Shown in pieces: positions 1 to 9,762 of a DNA stretch of 64,000 nt. Under the pieces are notes generated by a model, which was not told the DNA's origin, did not search any database, and worked only from the letters and a program-made list of their open reading frames with translations. Numbering within the stretch: position 1 is the stretch's first letter; the number at the start of each line of letters is the position of its first letter. This DNA is from Candidatus Thiocaldithrix dubininis. Its GTDB lineage: Bacteria > Pseudomonadota > Gammaproteobacteria > Thiotrichales > Thiotrichaceae. The position numbers and the translations under genes were made by a program. The DNA lies in NCBI GenBank assembly GCA_029972135.1, contig CP124755.1, positions 1,984,001-2,048,000 of the forward strand, given 5' to 3'.

Positions 1-109
1 TACCAATTAAGCCAACATTACAGCGGATTATTCCGGGTTATTTGTTTAGGTATTCGCTGCCAACCTATGTTTACTTCTACACTTAACGCACTCACCAATA
101 GGACTTGCT
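1..109. other. left-edge leader of the MFS gene
   Basis: No gene is supported here. The stretch ends in a ribosome binding site (AGGA at about 98-101) that serves the MFS gene starting at 110. No terminator or clear promoter is visible, so the upstream gene must lie outside the window. Confidence 0.4.
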
Positions 110-1771
110 ATGTCGCCAACAACACCAGCGGCTAATAACGCCTTTGCCCCGTTTCACCACCGCACTTATTTATTGCTGTGGAGTGCGACCCTGTTCTCGA
201 GTATGGGAACGTGGATGCAGGATTTAGGTGCAGGTTGGTTAATGACCAAGCTCGAAACCAGCCCAGCGATTGTGGTATTAGTGCAAGCCTCGACCAGCTT
301 ACCAATTTTTTTATTCGCCTTATTTGCAGGCGCTATTGCCGACACGGTGGATCGGCGCAAATTGCTCTTAAGCGTCAATATTTTGCTAAGCCTAATAGCA
401 ACCGTGTTTGCAGTGTTGGTTTATTCTGAGCAAATGACGACCCATTTATTATTAGCGTTAACCTTTCTGATGGGGACAGGAGCAGCCTTTAGCGCCCCCG
501 CCTTTCAATCCATTGTGCCGAGTTTAGTACCACGCGAAGAATTGCCTGCGGCCATTGCCTTAAACGCTATCGCCATGAATATCAGCCGGGCATTAGGACC
601 TGCTTTAGCGGGTGTATTAATTAGCGCCGTCAGTTTAGCCGCACCCTTTGCGTTTAATGCGGTCAGTTATTGGGGCACGGTATTGGTATTAGCGCGTTGG
701 CAGCCAGCTAAATCCAACGTGACGCATGCCTTACCTGCCGAGCCTGTGTTCAGCGCGATGTTAACGGGTTTACGTTATGTGTTTTATAGCCGCCCGCTCA
801 AAAATACCTTATGGCGCACCTTAGCCTTTTTCATTTTTGCCTCCGCGTATTGGTCAATGACGCCTGTCATTGCTCGCCAATTGCTGAAAGGCGATCCGCA
901 CGTTTACGGCTTATTAATGGCAAGTGTGGGCGTGGGGGCTGTAGCAGCGGCGATGGTATTACCGCGTTTACGCCGCACCTTAGGGCGGGATTGGTTAGTA
1001 GCCCTTGGTACTATCGGCACAGCAGGCGCTTTGCTGATTTTTGCGTTTTTCCACCAAGCGCCTGCCGCTTATGCTGCATCAATGTTAGCCGGTGCATCGT
1101 GGATTAGTGTCTTGTCTAGCCTGAATACCTCTGCACAAACAGCCTTACCCGATTGGGTACGTGGACGCGGCTTAGCTATTTTCTTAACCGTGGCATTCGG
1201 CAGTATGGCAATCGGTAGCGTCATATGGGGACGTTTAGCGCATGATTTTGATATTCCCACTGCCCTAATCAGCGCCGCAATGGGTGCATTATCGTTCATT
1301 CCACTGACTTGGCATATTAAGCTGGGCAAGAATGAAAATTTGGATTTAACACCCTCTTTGCATTGGCCAAATCCGGTTATTCGTTTAGAAGATTCTATGG
1401 ATCGCGGCCCCGTGTTGATTAGCATTGAATATAATATTGATCCTAACCAAGCGCCTGCTTTTATTGATGCCATTGAACGTTTGGCTTGCCAGCGGCGGCG
1501 CGACGGTGCGATTGAATGGGGCGTATTTCAAGACAGCGAACAACCCGAACTCTGGATTGAATCATTTACTGCCAGCAGTTGGGTTGAACATTTACGCCAA
1601 CATCGACGCATTACTAAACAAGATGAACAATTACAAGCCTTGGTAAATAGCTTCCATCGCGGTACACAACCCCCAAAAGTGCGGCATTTGCTTGCACCTA
1701 GCGCCCAATTATATCGACAAGCTGAACTTGTTGATCCGCTTAACTCCGCCAATACAAAGGAAATTGTATGA
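110..1771 (+). CDS. MFS exporter of the MFS_3 (EntS-like) family with C-terminal soluble domain
   Basis: This is probably a proton-driven exporter in the inner membrane; its substrate is unknown. About twelve hydrophobic segments cover residues 1-410. A motif-A-like loop (DTVDRRKLL, about 78-86) follows the second segment. From about 430 a soluble tail resembles the small alpha/beta-barrel domain of MFS_3 exporters, and 553 residues is normal for that group. The stop codon overlaps the start of the next gene as ATGA, so it is translationally coupled to the CDGSH protein. It could export a siderophore or a toxic metabolite, but nothing in the sequence decides this. Confidence 0.85.
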   Translation: MSPTTPAANNAFAPFHHRTYLLLWSATLFSSMGTWMQDLGAGWLMTKLETSPAIVVLVQASTSLPIFLFALFAGAIADTVDRRKLLLSVNILLSLIATVFAVLVYSEQMTTHLLLALTFLMGTGAAFSAPAFQSIVPSLVPREELPAAIALNAIAMNISRALGPALAGVLISAVSLAAPFAFNAVSYWGTVLVLARWQPAKSNVTHALPAEPVFSAMLTGLRYVFYSRPLKNTLWRTLAFFIFASAYWSMTPVIARQLLKGDPHVYGLLMASVGVGAVAAAMVLPRLRRTLGRDWLVALGTIGTAGALLIFAFFHQAPAAYAASMLAGASWISVLSSLNTSAQTALPDWVRGRGLAIFLTVAFGSMAIGSVIWGRLAHDFDIPTALISAAMGALSFIPLTWHIKLGKNENLDLTPSLHWPNPVIRLEDSMDRGPVLISIEYNIDPNQAPAFIDAIERLACQRRRDGAIEWGVFQDSEQPELWIESFTASSWVEHLRQHRRITKQDEQLQALVNSFHRGTQPPKVRHLLAPSAQLYRQAELVDPLNSANTKEIV

Positions 1772-2415
1772 GCCAATCTGCTGTAAAACATTATGAAGGT
1801 GAACAATTAGATGTCACTTGGGATAGCCGCTTGTGTATTCATGTTGGCAATTGCGTAAAAGCCAAAGGCGATGTGTTCAAAAATGGACGCCACCCGTGGT
1901 GTGACCCCGATATTGCGCCAGCAGCTCAAGTCAAAGCGATTGTGGAAAGCTGCCCTAGCGGAGCACTGAGTTACCAAGCCAAAGACGGCTCAAGTGAAAC
2001 TGCTGCCAGCAATAGCGTGCAAGTAATCGCAAATGGCCCTTTAGACGCACACGGTGATTTATGTATTGCCCAACAGACAGTCAACAGCGATGGCATTAAA
2101 CATCGGGCAAGTTTGTGTCGTTGTGGCGCTTCCCAAAATAAACCATTTTGTGACGGCTCACATAAACAACAAGCCTTTACCGACGCGGGACAGGTACAAA
2201 GCAATCATCACGTCTTTGATAATTTAAACGGTAATTTAAGCATTAATCCCGCACCAGATGGACCATTAATTATTCAAGGAAAATTTTGTATTAAAGACAG
2301 TGCAGGAACAGTGCAATGGCAAGGCGAGCAAGTGGCTTTATGCCGTTGTGGTGCTTCGCACAATAAACCGTTTTGCGATGGCAGTCATGGCGTAGTGGGG
2401 TTTAAAGCTGATTAA
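1768..2415 (+). CDS. iron-sulfur protein: Fer4_19-like domain plus two CDGSH domains
   Basis: The 215-residue protein should carry three small iron-sulfur clusters. The N-terminal domain has Cys23, Cys29, Cys45 and Cys62 (ending SCPSGAL), like the divergent single-cluster ferredoxin domain Fer4_19. Two CDGSH modules follow, with ligands Cys117/Cys119/Cys128/His132 and Cys192/Cys194/Cys203/His207; both read CRCGAS-x-NKPFCDGSH. CDGSH proteins bind redox-active 2Fe-2S clusters through three cysteines and one histidine. There is no signal peptide, so it is cytoplasmic. It is coupled by ATGA to the exporter upstream. Electron transfer or cluster handling is likely, but the partner is unknown. Confidence 0.9.
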   Translation: MSQSAVKHYEGEQLDVTWDSRLCIHVGNCVKAKGDVFKNGRHPWCDPDIAPAAQVKAIVESCPSGALSYQAKDGSSETAASNSVQVIANGPLDAHGDLCIAQQTVNSDGIKHRASLCRCGASQNKPFCDGSHKQQAFTDAGQVQSNHHVFDNLNGNLSINPAPDGPLIIQGKFCIKDSAGTVQWQGEQVALCRCGASHNKPFCDGSHGVVGFKAD

Positions 2416-2423
2416 AGCTGTCT

Positions 2424-2457
2424 TATAAAAAACCAAGCCCCGTCCAAATACGGGGCT
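2424..2457 (-). terminator. terminator of the SQR-like gene
   Basis: AGCCCCG (2436-2442) pairs with CGGGGCT (2451-2457). On the minus strand the stem is followed by TGG and a run of T, the normal intrinsic terminator layout for the flavoprotein gene ending at 2487. The plus-strand side has no T-run. Confidence 0.75.
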
Positions 2458-2486
2458 GGTAGCTAAACGCTTGCTAATAGCGATAA

Positions 2487-3614
2487 TTAACGATATTGGC
2501 GCAAATATTTGACTTCAAAGGCGCGCTTTAACCAGTGGAAGGCGCGACACGCAGGCAATACCAGCGAGCGTTTTTCATTACGCGCCACCAACATACCTTT
2601 ATTCACCGAATCAACAATACACATTAATTCGACTTTAAACGTGTTCGTTGCGGGTTTCATATTTAACTCAGCTAACACGTTTTTAGCAGCCGCTTCAGCT
2701 TGTAAATCTGCCATATGTGCTTGTTTAGGCATCCAATCAGGACCCGGGAAACTGCCTGAGTCACCGACTACATAAACCTTATCAAAGCCATCTACTTGGC
2801 AATATTGATTGGCCTTGAGCAAACCACCACTAGAGCGAGGCAAGCTTGTATTGTCAAACCATGCATTGCCTGTCATGCCCGGCATAAATAAGATTAAATC
2901 CGCTGCAAATTCGCCGCCCTCGGTCATGACTTTGGCATCGGTAAACCCTTTCATCTTATAACCTAGGTGGGTTTCAATACCGCGCTTTTTCATCTCAGTT
3001 AACAAGCCTTGCACAGCTTTCGGGCCTAAGCGATTGCCCGGTTGCTCAGCCGGACTAAAAAATACCATTTTAAATTTATCGCGCCGCCCTTGTTGACGTA
3101 ATAAGGTATCTGTGCCAAATAAAAATTCAAACATGGGTCCACCGCGCATCGCGCTAGGCTCGTTCGGATTGCCCGCAAAGCCCACCGCAATCGTACCCCC
3201 CTGCATCGCTTCTAAACGATCTCGAATTTTTTCAGCAGCACTAATGCCTTCACAAGGGGTAATCGCGTGTTCAATACCCGGTAATTTCTTAATAAAGCGC
3301 CCACCCGAGGCAATGATTAATGCATCATTCGCCACTTCGCCATTATCCGTTTCGACAATGCGCCCACCGTCGCGTAAACCTGTCACATTGGCTTGATGAA
3401 ATTTGACATTATTACGAATAAAAAAATTGTTGAGCGGCACGATTAGATCTTCACGCGTGCGTTGGCGGCTGGGAATCCAAATAATACCCGGCAAATAATG
3501 AAACTCAGCGCGTGGGGCAATCACGGTAATTTCAAGATTTTCATCTAATTTACGCAAGGTACGAACGGCAGTTAATGCGCCAAAGCCAGCGCCAATAATA
3601 CTTACTTTTTGCAT
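2487..3614 (-). CDS. FAD-dependent oxidoreductase, sulfide:quinone reductase-like
   Basis: This is a two-dinucleotide-fold flavoprotein (375 aa) of the SQR/FCSD/NDH-2 superfamily. GAGFGA at 8-13 binds FAD, and a second motif, VVGDSGSFPG, lies near 282-291. There is no signal peptide. The C-terminal region could sit on the membrane, as in SQR, which oxidises sulfide and reduces quinone. Cysteines are at 121, 272, 332 and 356. Cys121 and Cys332 lie where SQR has its first and third conserved cysteines. The middle one, usually in a CFGP-type context, is replaced here by MRGGP near 157-160. A non-canonical SQR type or another quinone reductase is therefore possible. The start has a good AGGAT site. 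Confidence 0.7.
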   Translation of the reverse strand: MQKVSIIGAGFGALTAVRTLRKLDENLEITVIAPRAEFHYLPGIIWIPSRQRTREDLIVPLNNFFIRNNVKFHQANVTGLRDGGRIVETDNGEVANDALIIASGGRFIKKLPGIEHAITPCEGISAAEKIRDRLEAMQGGTIAVGFAGNPNEPSAMRGGPMFEFLFGTDTLLRQQGRRDKFKMVFFSPAEQPGNRLGPKAVQGLLTEMKKRGIETHLGYKMKGFTDAKVMTEGGEFAADLILFMPGMTGNAWFDNTSLPRSSGGLLKANQYCQVDGFDKVYVVGDSGSFPGPDWMPKQAHMADLQAEAAAKNVLAELNMKPATNTFKVELMCIVDSVNKGMLVARNEKRSLVLPACRAFHWLKRAFEVKYLRQYR

Positions 3615-3644
3615 ACGGTTTACATCCTAAAGCCAGTCAGGGGA

Positions 3645-3671
3645 TTATTCCGAGTGTTTTACTCGGAATAA
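3645..3671. repeat. perfect 11-bp inverted repeat between cysS and the SQR-like gene
   Basis: TTATTCCGAGT (3645-3655) and ACTCGGAATAA (3661-3671) form a perfect stem with a 5-nt loop. It lies after the cysS stop and 31 bp before the flavoprotein start, both on the minus strand. There is no T-run on the minus side, so it may be an atypical terminator of cysS, an operator, or a hairpin in the flavoprotein leader. Confidence 0.6.
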
Positions 3672-3704
3672 ATGATAATTAGCAAATCAGCGAAAATTCC
3701 GTGC

Positions 3705-5090
3705 TTAAACACGTTTCCATGTTGTGCCGCCTGCTGCATCTTCCAATAACACCCCTTGTTGTTTCAGACTGTCGCGGATTCGATCTGATTCCGCCCAATT
3801 TTTAGCTTGTCTGGCAGCTAAACGCTGTTGAATTAGGTTTTCTATTGCCACAGCGCTTAGTTCATTATCGGAGCTGGCAGCTTGAAACCAGCTTTCCGCC
3901 TCGTCTTGTAGTAAGCCCAAAATACTGCCTAATAATTGCAATAATGCCCCTAAAGACGCTGCTGCCTCATCGCTTTGTTCTTTACGTACCCGGTTAATAT
4001 CGCTGGCTAACTCAAACAATACCGCCAACGCTTCAGCCGTATTAAAGTCATCATCCATTGCCTCACGGAAACGCCGTTCATACGCCGTTTGTTGCGCTGC
4101 ACCTGCTTCCGGTAAGCCGCGTAAGGCGGTATATAAACGATTTAACGAAGCGCGTGCATGATCTAATTGTTCAGTACTGTAATTTAATTGACTACGGTAA
4201 TGGCTGCTTAAAATAAAGAAACGAATTTCGGCTGCTTTATATTGCTGCAAGACTTCGCGAATAGTGAAGAAATTGCCGAGTGATTTAGACATTTTTTCAT
4301 CATTAACGCGAATAAAACCATTATGCATCCAGTAATTCACATGTTGATGCCCAACACAGCCTTCGCTTTGCGCAATTTCATTTTCATGATGCGGGAATTG
4401 CAAATCTGCGCCACCACCGTGAATATCAAAATGATCACCGAGAATTTTTTGCGACATAGCCGAGCATTCAATATGCCAACCCGGACGCCCAGCACCCACT
4501 GTTGCCTGCCATGCCGGTTCGCCCGGTTTGGCGGATTTCCATAACACGAAATCAAGGGGGTCGTCTTTATCTTCATCGACGGCAATGCGTTCACCGGCGC
4601 GTAAATCGTCTAATTTGCGCCCTGATAACTTGCCATAGCCCTCGAATTTGGAAACATCATAATACACATCGCCATTTTTGCCTTGATACGCCAACCCCTT
4701 ATCCAGCAATGTTTGAATCATTGCCAACATTTCCGGCACATTTTCAGTAGCGCGGGGTTCTGCATCCGGACGTAATACATTTAAGGCTTCTTCATCTTCA
4801 TGCATGGCGTCAATAAAGCGCTGGGTTAATACCTCAATCGGTTCATTATTTTCGGCGGCGCGCTTAATGATTTTGTCGTCAATATCGGTAATATTGCGCA
4901 CATATTCGACGGCATAACCGCTGGCTTTCAAATAACGATATACGGTATCAAATACCACCATGACGCGGGCATGCCCCAAATGACAATAGTCATACACCGT
5001 CATGCCACATACATACATCCGCACTTGATGGGGATGAATGGGTTTAAACGTTTCTTTTTGACGGGTAAGACTGTTGTAAATCTGTAACAT
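3705..5090 (-). CDS. cysS: cysteinyl-tRNA synthetase
   Basis: It charges tRNA-Cys with cysteine in the cytoplasm. It is a class I synthetase of 461 residues, the normal length. The zinc and substrate site begins at Cys28 (VCGMTVYD). The HIGH-type motif HLGH is at 37-40. Further zinc ligands are in [10 protein letters not shown] and HHENE, and the KMSKS loop ([10 protein letters not shown]) lies near residues 265-274. The C-terminal part is the helical anticodon-binding domain. It sits alone between the flavoprotein gene and era, with inverted repeats on both sides. Confidence 0.97.
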   Translation of the reverse strand: MLQIYNSLTRQKETFKPIHPHQVRMYVCGMTVYDYCHLGHARVMVVFDTVYRYLKASGYAVEYVRNITDIDDKIIKRAAENNEPIEVLTQRFIDAMHEDEEALNVLRPDAEPRATENVPEMLAMIQTLLDKGLAYQGKNGDVYYDVSKFEGYGKLSGRKLDDLRAGERIAVDEDKDDPLDFVLWKSAKPGEPAWQATVGAGRPGWHIECSAMSQKILGDHFDIHGGGADLQFPHHENEIAQSEGCVGHQHVNYWMHNGFIRVNDEKMSKSLGNFFTIREVLQQYKAAEIRFFILSSHYRSQLNYSTEQLDHARASLNRLYTALRGLPEAGAAQQTAYERRFREAMDDDFNTAEALAVLFELASDINRVRKEQSDEAAASLGALLQLLGSILGLLQDEAESWFQAASSDNELSAVAIENLIQQRLAARQAKNWAESDRIRDSLKQQGVLLEDAAGGTTWKRV

Positions 5091-5129
5091 GAGCTTGCTT
5101 AATAGTATTTGAAATTAAGAAAGCATGGA

Positions 5130-5157
5130 TGGTAGCCCAAAGCTAAGCGGGCTACCA
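5130..5157. repeat. inverted repeat after era, possible terminator
   Basis: TGGTAGCCC (5130-5138) pairs with GGGCTACCA (5149-5157), with a 10-nt loop, in the gap between era and cysS. It is placed to end the era transcript, but on the minus strand no T-run follows. If it is a terminator it is a weak one. Confidence 0.45.
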
Positions 5158-5170
5158 GTTTAAACAAGAC

Positions 5171-6064
5171 TTAGGAGGAGATTCCGAGACTTTGTAAGTG
5201 GCGCGGGCTATTTTCCCAGTTTTCTTCAACACGGACCCACAGCTTGAGCATCACTTTGGTTTCTAAGAAATTTTCCAAAGCAATGCGCGCTGAACTGCCA
5301 ATCCGCTTTAAGGTTTCGCCCTGTTTGCCAATAATAATGCCTTTCTGGCTGTCACGACTTACCCAAATGACCGCTTGAATTTCGGTTAAAGTTGGCGATT
5401 TTTCAACAAATGACTCAACTTCCACGGCGGTTGAATACGGCAATTCTTGATGCAGATAGATCATTAATTGTTCACGAATCAACTCACCACAAATAAAACG
5501 AGTAGACTGATCCGTTATTTCATCTTCTTCGTAAACCCAAGCTTGTTCTGGCATAGCGCGTTTTAACGCCTGCTTTAATTCCGCCAGATTAGTGCCTTTG
5601 GTGGCAGACAAGGGAAAAACTTCGGTAAACGGGTATTTGTTTAATACCATTGGCAACCAGTTCAGCAACCTATCTTTTTGCGCTAACTTATCGACCTTAT
5701 TCGCTACCAAAAACACCGGACTTTTCACATGGCTAAGACGTTTTAAGACTAAATCGTCTTCATCCGTCCAACGCATGGCTTCCACCACCATAATCACTGC
5801 ATCTACATCTTCTAATGCTGCCACGGCTTCCATATTGATGGTTTTATTCAATAGGCTTTTAGTGCTGTGATGCATACCCGGCGTATCAACAAAGATAATC
5901 TGATGTTGTTCTTCGCTTAAAATGCCACGAATATTATGCCGAGTGGTTTGCGGTTTATTGGCAATCGCCGATACCTTAAAGCCAATCAGCTCATTCATTA
6001 AAGTGGATTTACCAACATTAGGTCGCCCGACAATTGCGACATAACCACTGTGCTGTGTTGTCAT
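5171..6064 (-). CDS. era: GTPase Era
   Basis: Era is a GTPase that binds the 3' end of 16S rRNA and helps 30S ribosome assembly. The 297 residues hold the G1 motif GRPNVGKST (about 13-21), the DTPG box, NKVD and, at the C terminus, a KH RNA-binding domain with the loop GIIIGKQGETLKRIG. The length is normal. Its ATG overlaps the rnc stop by 4 bp, so rnc and era are translationally coupled, as in many gammaproteobacteria. Confidence 0.97.
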   Translation of the reverse strand: MTTQHSGYVAIVGRPNVGKSTLMNELIGFKVSAIANKPQTTRHNIRGILSEEQHQIIFVDTPGMHHSTKSLLNKTINMEAVAALEDVDAVIMVVEAMRWTDEDDLVLKRLSHVKSPVFLVANKVDKLAQKDRLLNWLPMVLNKYPFTEVFPLSATKGTNLAELKQALKRAMPEQAWVYEEDEITDQSTRFICGELIREQLMIYLHQELPYSTAVEVESFVEKSPTLTEIQAVIWVSRDSQKGIIIGKQGETLKRIGSSARIALENFLETKVMLKLWVRVEENWENSPRHLQSLGISS

Positions 6065-6726
6065 GGGTTTGTTACCTGTTGTATGGCTAAGCTGGCAGCT
6101 TCTTGTTCCGCTTTACGCCGACTGCCCGCTGTGCCTTGTGTACGAATTTGCATACTGGGAATTACACACTCAGCCGTAAAGGTCTGTTTATGTGCTTCAC
6201 CTTGCACATCTAACAAATTATAGACAGGTAATTCAAACCCGCGTGATTGTAGGAATTCTTGCAAGCGGCTTTTCGGGTCTTTGAGATCGTCTTCTGACGG
6301 CAGATTTTTTAAGCGCTCGCCATAAGCCGTTAACACGAATTCATAAGCAGGCTCTAAACCTTGCTCTAAATAAATGCAACCAATTAAGGCTTCAAACGCA
6401 TCTGCCAAAATAGATTTACGCCGAAAGCCACCGCTTTTTAATTCGCCGGGACCCAAACGTAAAAAATCACCTAAGGCTAATTCTTGGGCAATATTAGCAA
6501 GCGCGTTCTCATTGACTAAAGAAGCACGCAAGCGGCTTAAATAGCCTTCACTAGCACGTGGAATCTTTTTATAAAGCTCCGTGGTGATAATTAGCCCAAG
6601 CACGCTATCACCAAGAAACTCCATTCGCTCATTGTGTTTACCGTCTGCACTACGGTGGGTAATGGCGCGAACAAAGGTATCCGTCGCCATTAAATCTTTA
6701 CCCAATAATTTGTTTAACTTAGTCAA
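6061..6726 (-). CDS. rnc: ribonuclease III
   Basis: RNase III is a double-strand-specific endoribonuclease that processes rRNA precursors and regulates mRNAs. The catalytic signature HNERMEFLGDSVL is near residues 32-44, and a double-stranded-RNA-binding domain fills the last third (GSRRKAEQEAA). At 221 residues it is normal length. The start is a TTG whose last two bases, with the next A, make the stop of the upstream DUF4845 gene (TTGA overlap). The family N terminus fits this start, so translation is probably coupled. Confidence 0.96.
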   Translation of the reverse strand: MTKLNKLLGKDLMATDTFVRAITHRSADGKHNERMEFLGDSVLGLIITTELYKKIPRASEGYLSRLRASLVNENALANIAQELALGDFLRLGPGELKSGGFRRKSILADAFEALIGCIYLEQGLEPAYEFVLTAYGERLKNLPSEDDLKDPKSRLQEFLQSRGFELPVYNLLDVQGEAHKQTFTAECVIPSMQIRTQGTAGSRRKAEQEAASLAIQQVTNP

Positions 6727-7106
6727 ATAGCACTAGCCTTTCGTATTTCTGCTGAATATTGGAAGGTTGCTAAAAATTGTAAATTAGCCACCCACGGTTT
6801 TTTGACTTCATACTTTACACCTAACACTTTAGTCGACGAATTGGCCTTTGCCGCTTCATACGAAAAATCGGTTTTTTGTAAGGTATTAATTCCATTGACA
6901 TTCAAGAAATCATCAACTTTGCTTAAGATTTCTTGCTTACTCATATTGACGCTTTCTGGGTTACGGGCAATCTCATTAATCAGGGATTGCACCGTATAAA
7001 ACTCTAGGTACATTGGCAAAATTTTTACGCCCGTCAAAAACATAAAAATACCAATACCTGCTACGGCTACCCACGTAATAAAGGTAGCACCTCGTTGTGA
7101 TCTCAT
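6723..7106 (-). CDS. DUF4845 membrane protein
   Basis: This is a small protein (127 aa) with one N-terminal membrane segment (about 7-27) and a short periplasmic domain. Position between lepB and rnc is characteristic of the DUF4845 family in gamma- and betaproteobacteria; its function is not established. A clear GGAGT ribosome binding site precedes the ATG. It overlaps rnc by 4 bp, and the gap to lepB is about 50 bp. A role linked to signal peptidase has been guessed only from gene order. Confidence 0.85.
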   Translation of the reverse strand: MRSQRGATFITWVAVAGIGIFMFLTGVKILPMYLEFYTVQSLINEIARNPESVNMSKQEILSKVDDFLNVNGINTLQKTDFSYEAAKANSSTKVLGVKYEVKKPWVANLQFLATFQYSAEIRKASAI

Positions 7107-7159
7107 CCAATTACTCCTTAATTTTTATGATTAGTTAGGACAGTAGCTGAGACTAGCGT

Positions 7160-7924
7160 CTATTCGATTGCTGTACCAATGCGGCTTGGTTTAAACCCAT
7201 CGCCACCCCAGCTAAAGTGCATCCACACATAAGTCGCTTTACCTACAATATTTTCTTCGGGAACGAGCCCCCAAAAGCGACTATCGTTACTCATATCACG
7301 GTTATCACCCATCATAAAATAATGACCCGGTGGTACTGTCATTGAGCCAGTAGGGCTACGCATATTCGGTACGATTAGAATATCATGTTGCACACCCAAC
7401 AAATCCTCCTTTAGACGGAAGGCAGGGTATGCGGTATTGTTTTGGTCTAAGGCTGCGTATTCACCAATCGGTGTACGACTTAAATCCACACCATTGATAC
7501 GTAAGCCTTTATTATCCCATTCGACTTTATCACCCGGTACACCGACTAAACGTTTGATGTAATCCACTTTAGTATCTTTTGGGTAACGGAATACCACCAC
7601 ATCACCACGTTTCGGTTCACCTACCGGAACAATTTTGGTATGGGTCACGGGCAAACGCATGCCGTAAGAAAACTTATTCACCAAAATAAAATCGCCAATT
7701 TCTAAGGTTGGCAACATCGAACCAGAGGGAATACGGAAAGGCTCAGCGATAAAGGAGCGCAACACTAAAACAGCGGCTAAGACGGGAAAAATAGATTTGG
7801 CATATTCCACCACAATCGGTTCATGATCCACTGCCTTCGAACGATGCAATAACCAATAACCCAGCCAAATGAGTCCTGAAATAATGGTGGCAAACGATAA
7901 CCAAAATTCTAAGTCGAAATCCAT
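7160..7924 (-). CDS. lepB: signal peptidase I
   Basis: It removes signal peptides from exported proteins at the outer face of the inner membrane. Two N-terminal membrane segments lie near 8-26 and 44-60. The nucleophile is Ser69 in PSGSM and the general base is Lys124 in DYIKR, followed by the GDNRDMSNDSR box. The 254 residues are typical of the shorter LepB forms. It lies 32 bp downstream of lepA, the common lepA-lepB pairing, and probably shares its transcript. Confidence 0.96.
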   Translation of the reverse strand: MDFDLEFWLSFATIISGLIWLGYWLLHRSKAVDHEPIVVEYAKSIFPVLAAVLVLRSFIAEPFRIPSGSMLPTLEIGDFILVNKFSYGMRLPVTHTKIVPVGEPKRGDVVVFRYPKDTKVDYIKRLVGVPGDKVEWDNKGLRINGVDLSRTPIGEYAALDQNNTAYPAFRLKEDLLGVQHDILIVPNMRSPTGSMTVPPGHYFMMGDNRDMSNDSRFWGLVPEENIVGKATYVWMHFSWGGDGFKPSRIGTAIE

Positions 7925-7956
7925 TAGCTTAATCCTATAGGTTTATATTTATGGTT

Positions 7957-9762
7957 TTACTTATCACTAACTTTTAACACGGCTAAAAACGCTTCTTGTG
8001 GAATTTCTACGCTACCCACTTGTTTCATACGTTTTTTACCTTCTTTTTGTTTCTCTAACAGCTTACGTTTACGTGATACGTCCCCGCCGTAACATTTGGC
8101 TAATACGTCTTTACGCATAGCTTTAACGGTACTACGCGCAATAATATTGCTACCAATCGCGGCTTGAATGGCCACTTCATACATTTGGCGTGGAATTAAG
8201 TCTTTCATCTTTTCGACTAATTGCCGTCCGCGTGATTGCGCAAAGTCACGGTGAATCATCAGCGCCAGCGCATCGACTTTCTCACCATTCACCAGAATAT
8301 CCACACGCACCATTGGCGCAGCCTCAAAGCGATCCATTTGATAATCAAACGACGCATAACCCCGGCTTACCGATTTCAAACGGTCAAAGAAGTCCATGAC
8401 CACTTCCGCCAAGGGCAATTCAAAAGTTAGTGATACTTGATTACCCATGTATTGCATATTCTTTTGTGTGCCACGTTTTTCGACACACAAGGTAATCACA
8501 TTTCCCACGTAATCTTGGGGCACTAGAATATTGCCGACAATAATCGGTTCACGAATCTCTTTGATTTTATTCACAACTGGCATTTCCGCCGGGCTGTGAA
8601 TAAACACTTTTTCACCGTCAGTTTGCTCTACTTCATAAATAACAGTGGGCGCAGTTGAAATCAAATCAAGGTTATATTCGCGTTCTAAGCGTTCTTGCAC
8701 AATTTCCATATGCAACATGCCTAAGAAGCCGCAACGAAACCCAAAGCCTAGCGCTTGTGAAGTTTCTGGCTCATAAAATAGCGCGGAATCATTCAATTTG
8801 AGCTTCGATAACGCGTCGCGTAGATTTTCGTACTGATCCGACTCAATTGGGAATAAGCCTGCAAACACGCGGGGTTGGATTTCTTTAAAACCCACCAACG
8901 GCTGTTCAGCCGGATGTTGTGCATCGGTAATGGTATCGCCAACTTTGGCAGCGGTAATTTCCTTCACACCGGAAATCATAAAGCCCACTTCGCCCGCACG
9001 TAATACATCCAAGTCTTTGGTTTTAGGCGTATAGACCCCAACTCGCTCGACTTGATAATCGCGCCCAGTCGACATAAAACGAATCTTCATTTTCTTACGA
9101 ATTTCGCCGTCGATTACCCGCACCAATACCACGACGCCTAAATAATTATCAAACCATGAGTCAATAATTAAGGCCTTTAACGGCGCATCCGGATCACCCA
9201 CCGGCGCAGGAATACGCTCGACCAACTGTTCCAGCAAGTCTTGAATACCAATACCCGTTTTAGCACTCACATGCACCGCATCGGTGGCATCAATGCCAAT
9301 AATATCTTCGATTTCTTGGCAAACACGGTCTGGATCAGCCGCTGGCAAGTCGATTTTATTTAAGACAGGTACAACTTCAAGATTGAGGTCAATGGCGGTA
9401 TAACAGTTGGCAACGCTTTGTGCTTCAACCCCTTGCGACGCATCCACAACCAGCAATGCGCCATCACAAGCGGCTAAGGAACGCGAAACTTCATAGGAAA
9501 AGTCGACATGCCCCGGCGTATCAATAAAGTTTAAGTGATAGGTTTCGCCATTACGCGCTTTATAATCCAATGAGACGCTTTGCGCTTTAATGGTAATACC
9601 CCGCTCGCGCTCCAAATCCATTGAATCTAGGACTTGTGCTTCCATTTCGCGTTCGCTTAAACCACCGCAGTATTGTATAAAACGGTCGGATAAAGTGGAT
9701 TTACCGTGGTCAATATGCGCAATAATCGAAAAATTGCGGATATTCTTATTCGCCTCACCCAT
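7957..9762 (-). CDS. lepA: elongation factor 4 (LepA)
   Basis: LepA is a ribosome-binding GTPase that affects translation initiation and elongation. The P-loop AHIDHGKST is at the N terminus, DTPGH and NKID follow, and the C terminus carries the LepA-specific domain rich in basic residues ([16 protein letters not shown]). Its 601 residues match the family. The start of lepA lies inside the end of the glutaredoxin-like gene (8-bp overlap), so the two are cotranscribed. Confidence 0.98.
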   Translation of the reverse strand: MGEANKNIRNFSIIAHIDHGKSTLSDRFIQYCGGLSEREMEAQVLDSMDLERERGITIKAQSVSLDYKARNGETYHLNFIDTPGHVDFSYEVSRSLAACDGALLVVDASQGVEAQSVANCYTAIDLNLEVVPVLNKIDLPAADPDRVCQEIEDIIGIDATDAVHVSAKTGIGIQDLLEQLVERIPAPVGDPDAPLKALIIDSWFDNYLGVVVLVRVIDGEIRKKMKIRFMSTGRDYQVERVGVYTPKTKDLDVLRAGEVGFMISGVKEITAAKVGDTITDAQHPAEQPLVGFKEIQPRVFAGLFPIESDQYENLRDALSKLKLNDSALFYEPETSQALGFGFRCGFLGMLHMEIVQERLEREYNLDLISTAPTVIYEVEQTDGEKVFIHSPAEMPVVNKIKEIREPIIVGNILVPQDYVGNVITLCVEKRGTQKNMQYMGNQVSLTFELPLAEVVMDFFDRLKSVSRGYASFDYQMDRFEAAPMVRVDILVNGEKVDALALMIHRDFAQSRGRQLVEKMKDLIPRQMYEVAIQAAIGSNIIARSTVKAMRKDVLAKCYGGDVSRKRKLLEKQKEGKKRMKQVGSVEIPQEAFLAVLKVSDK

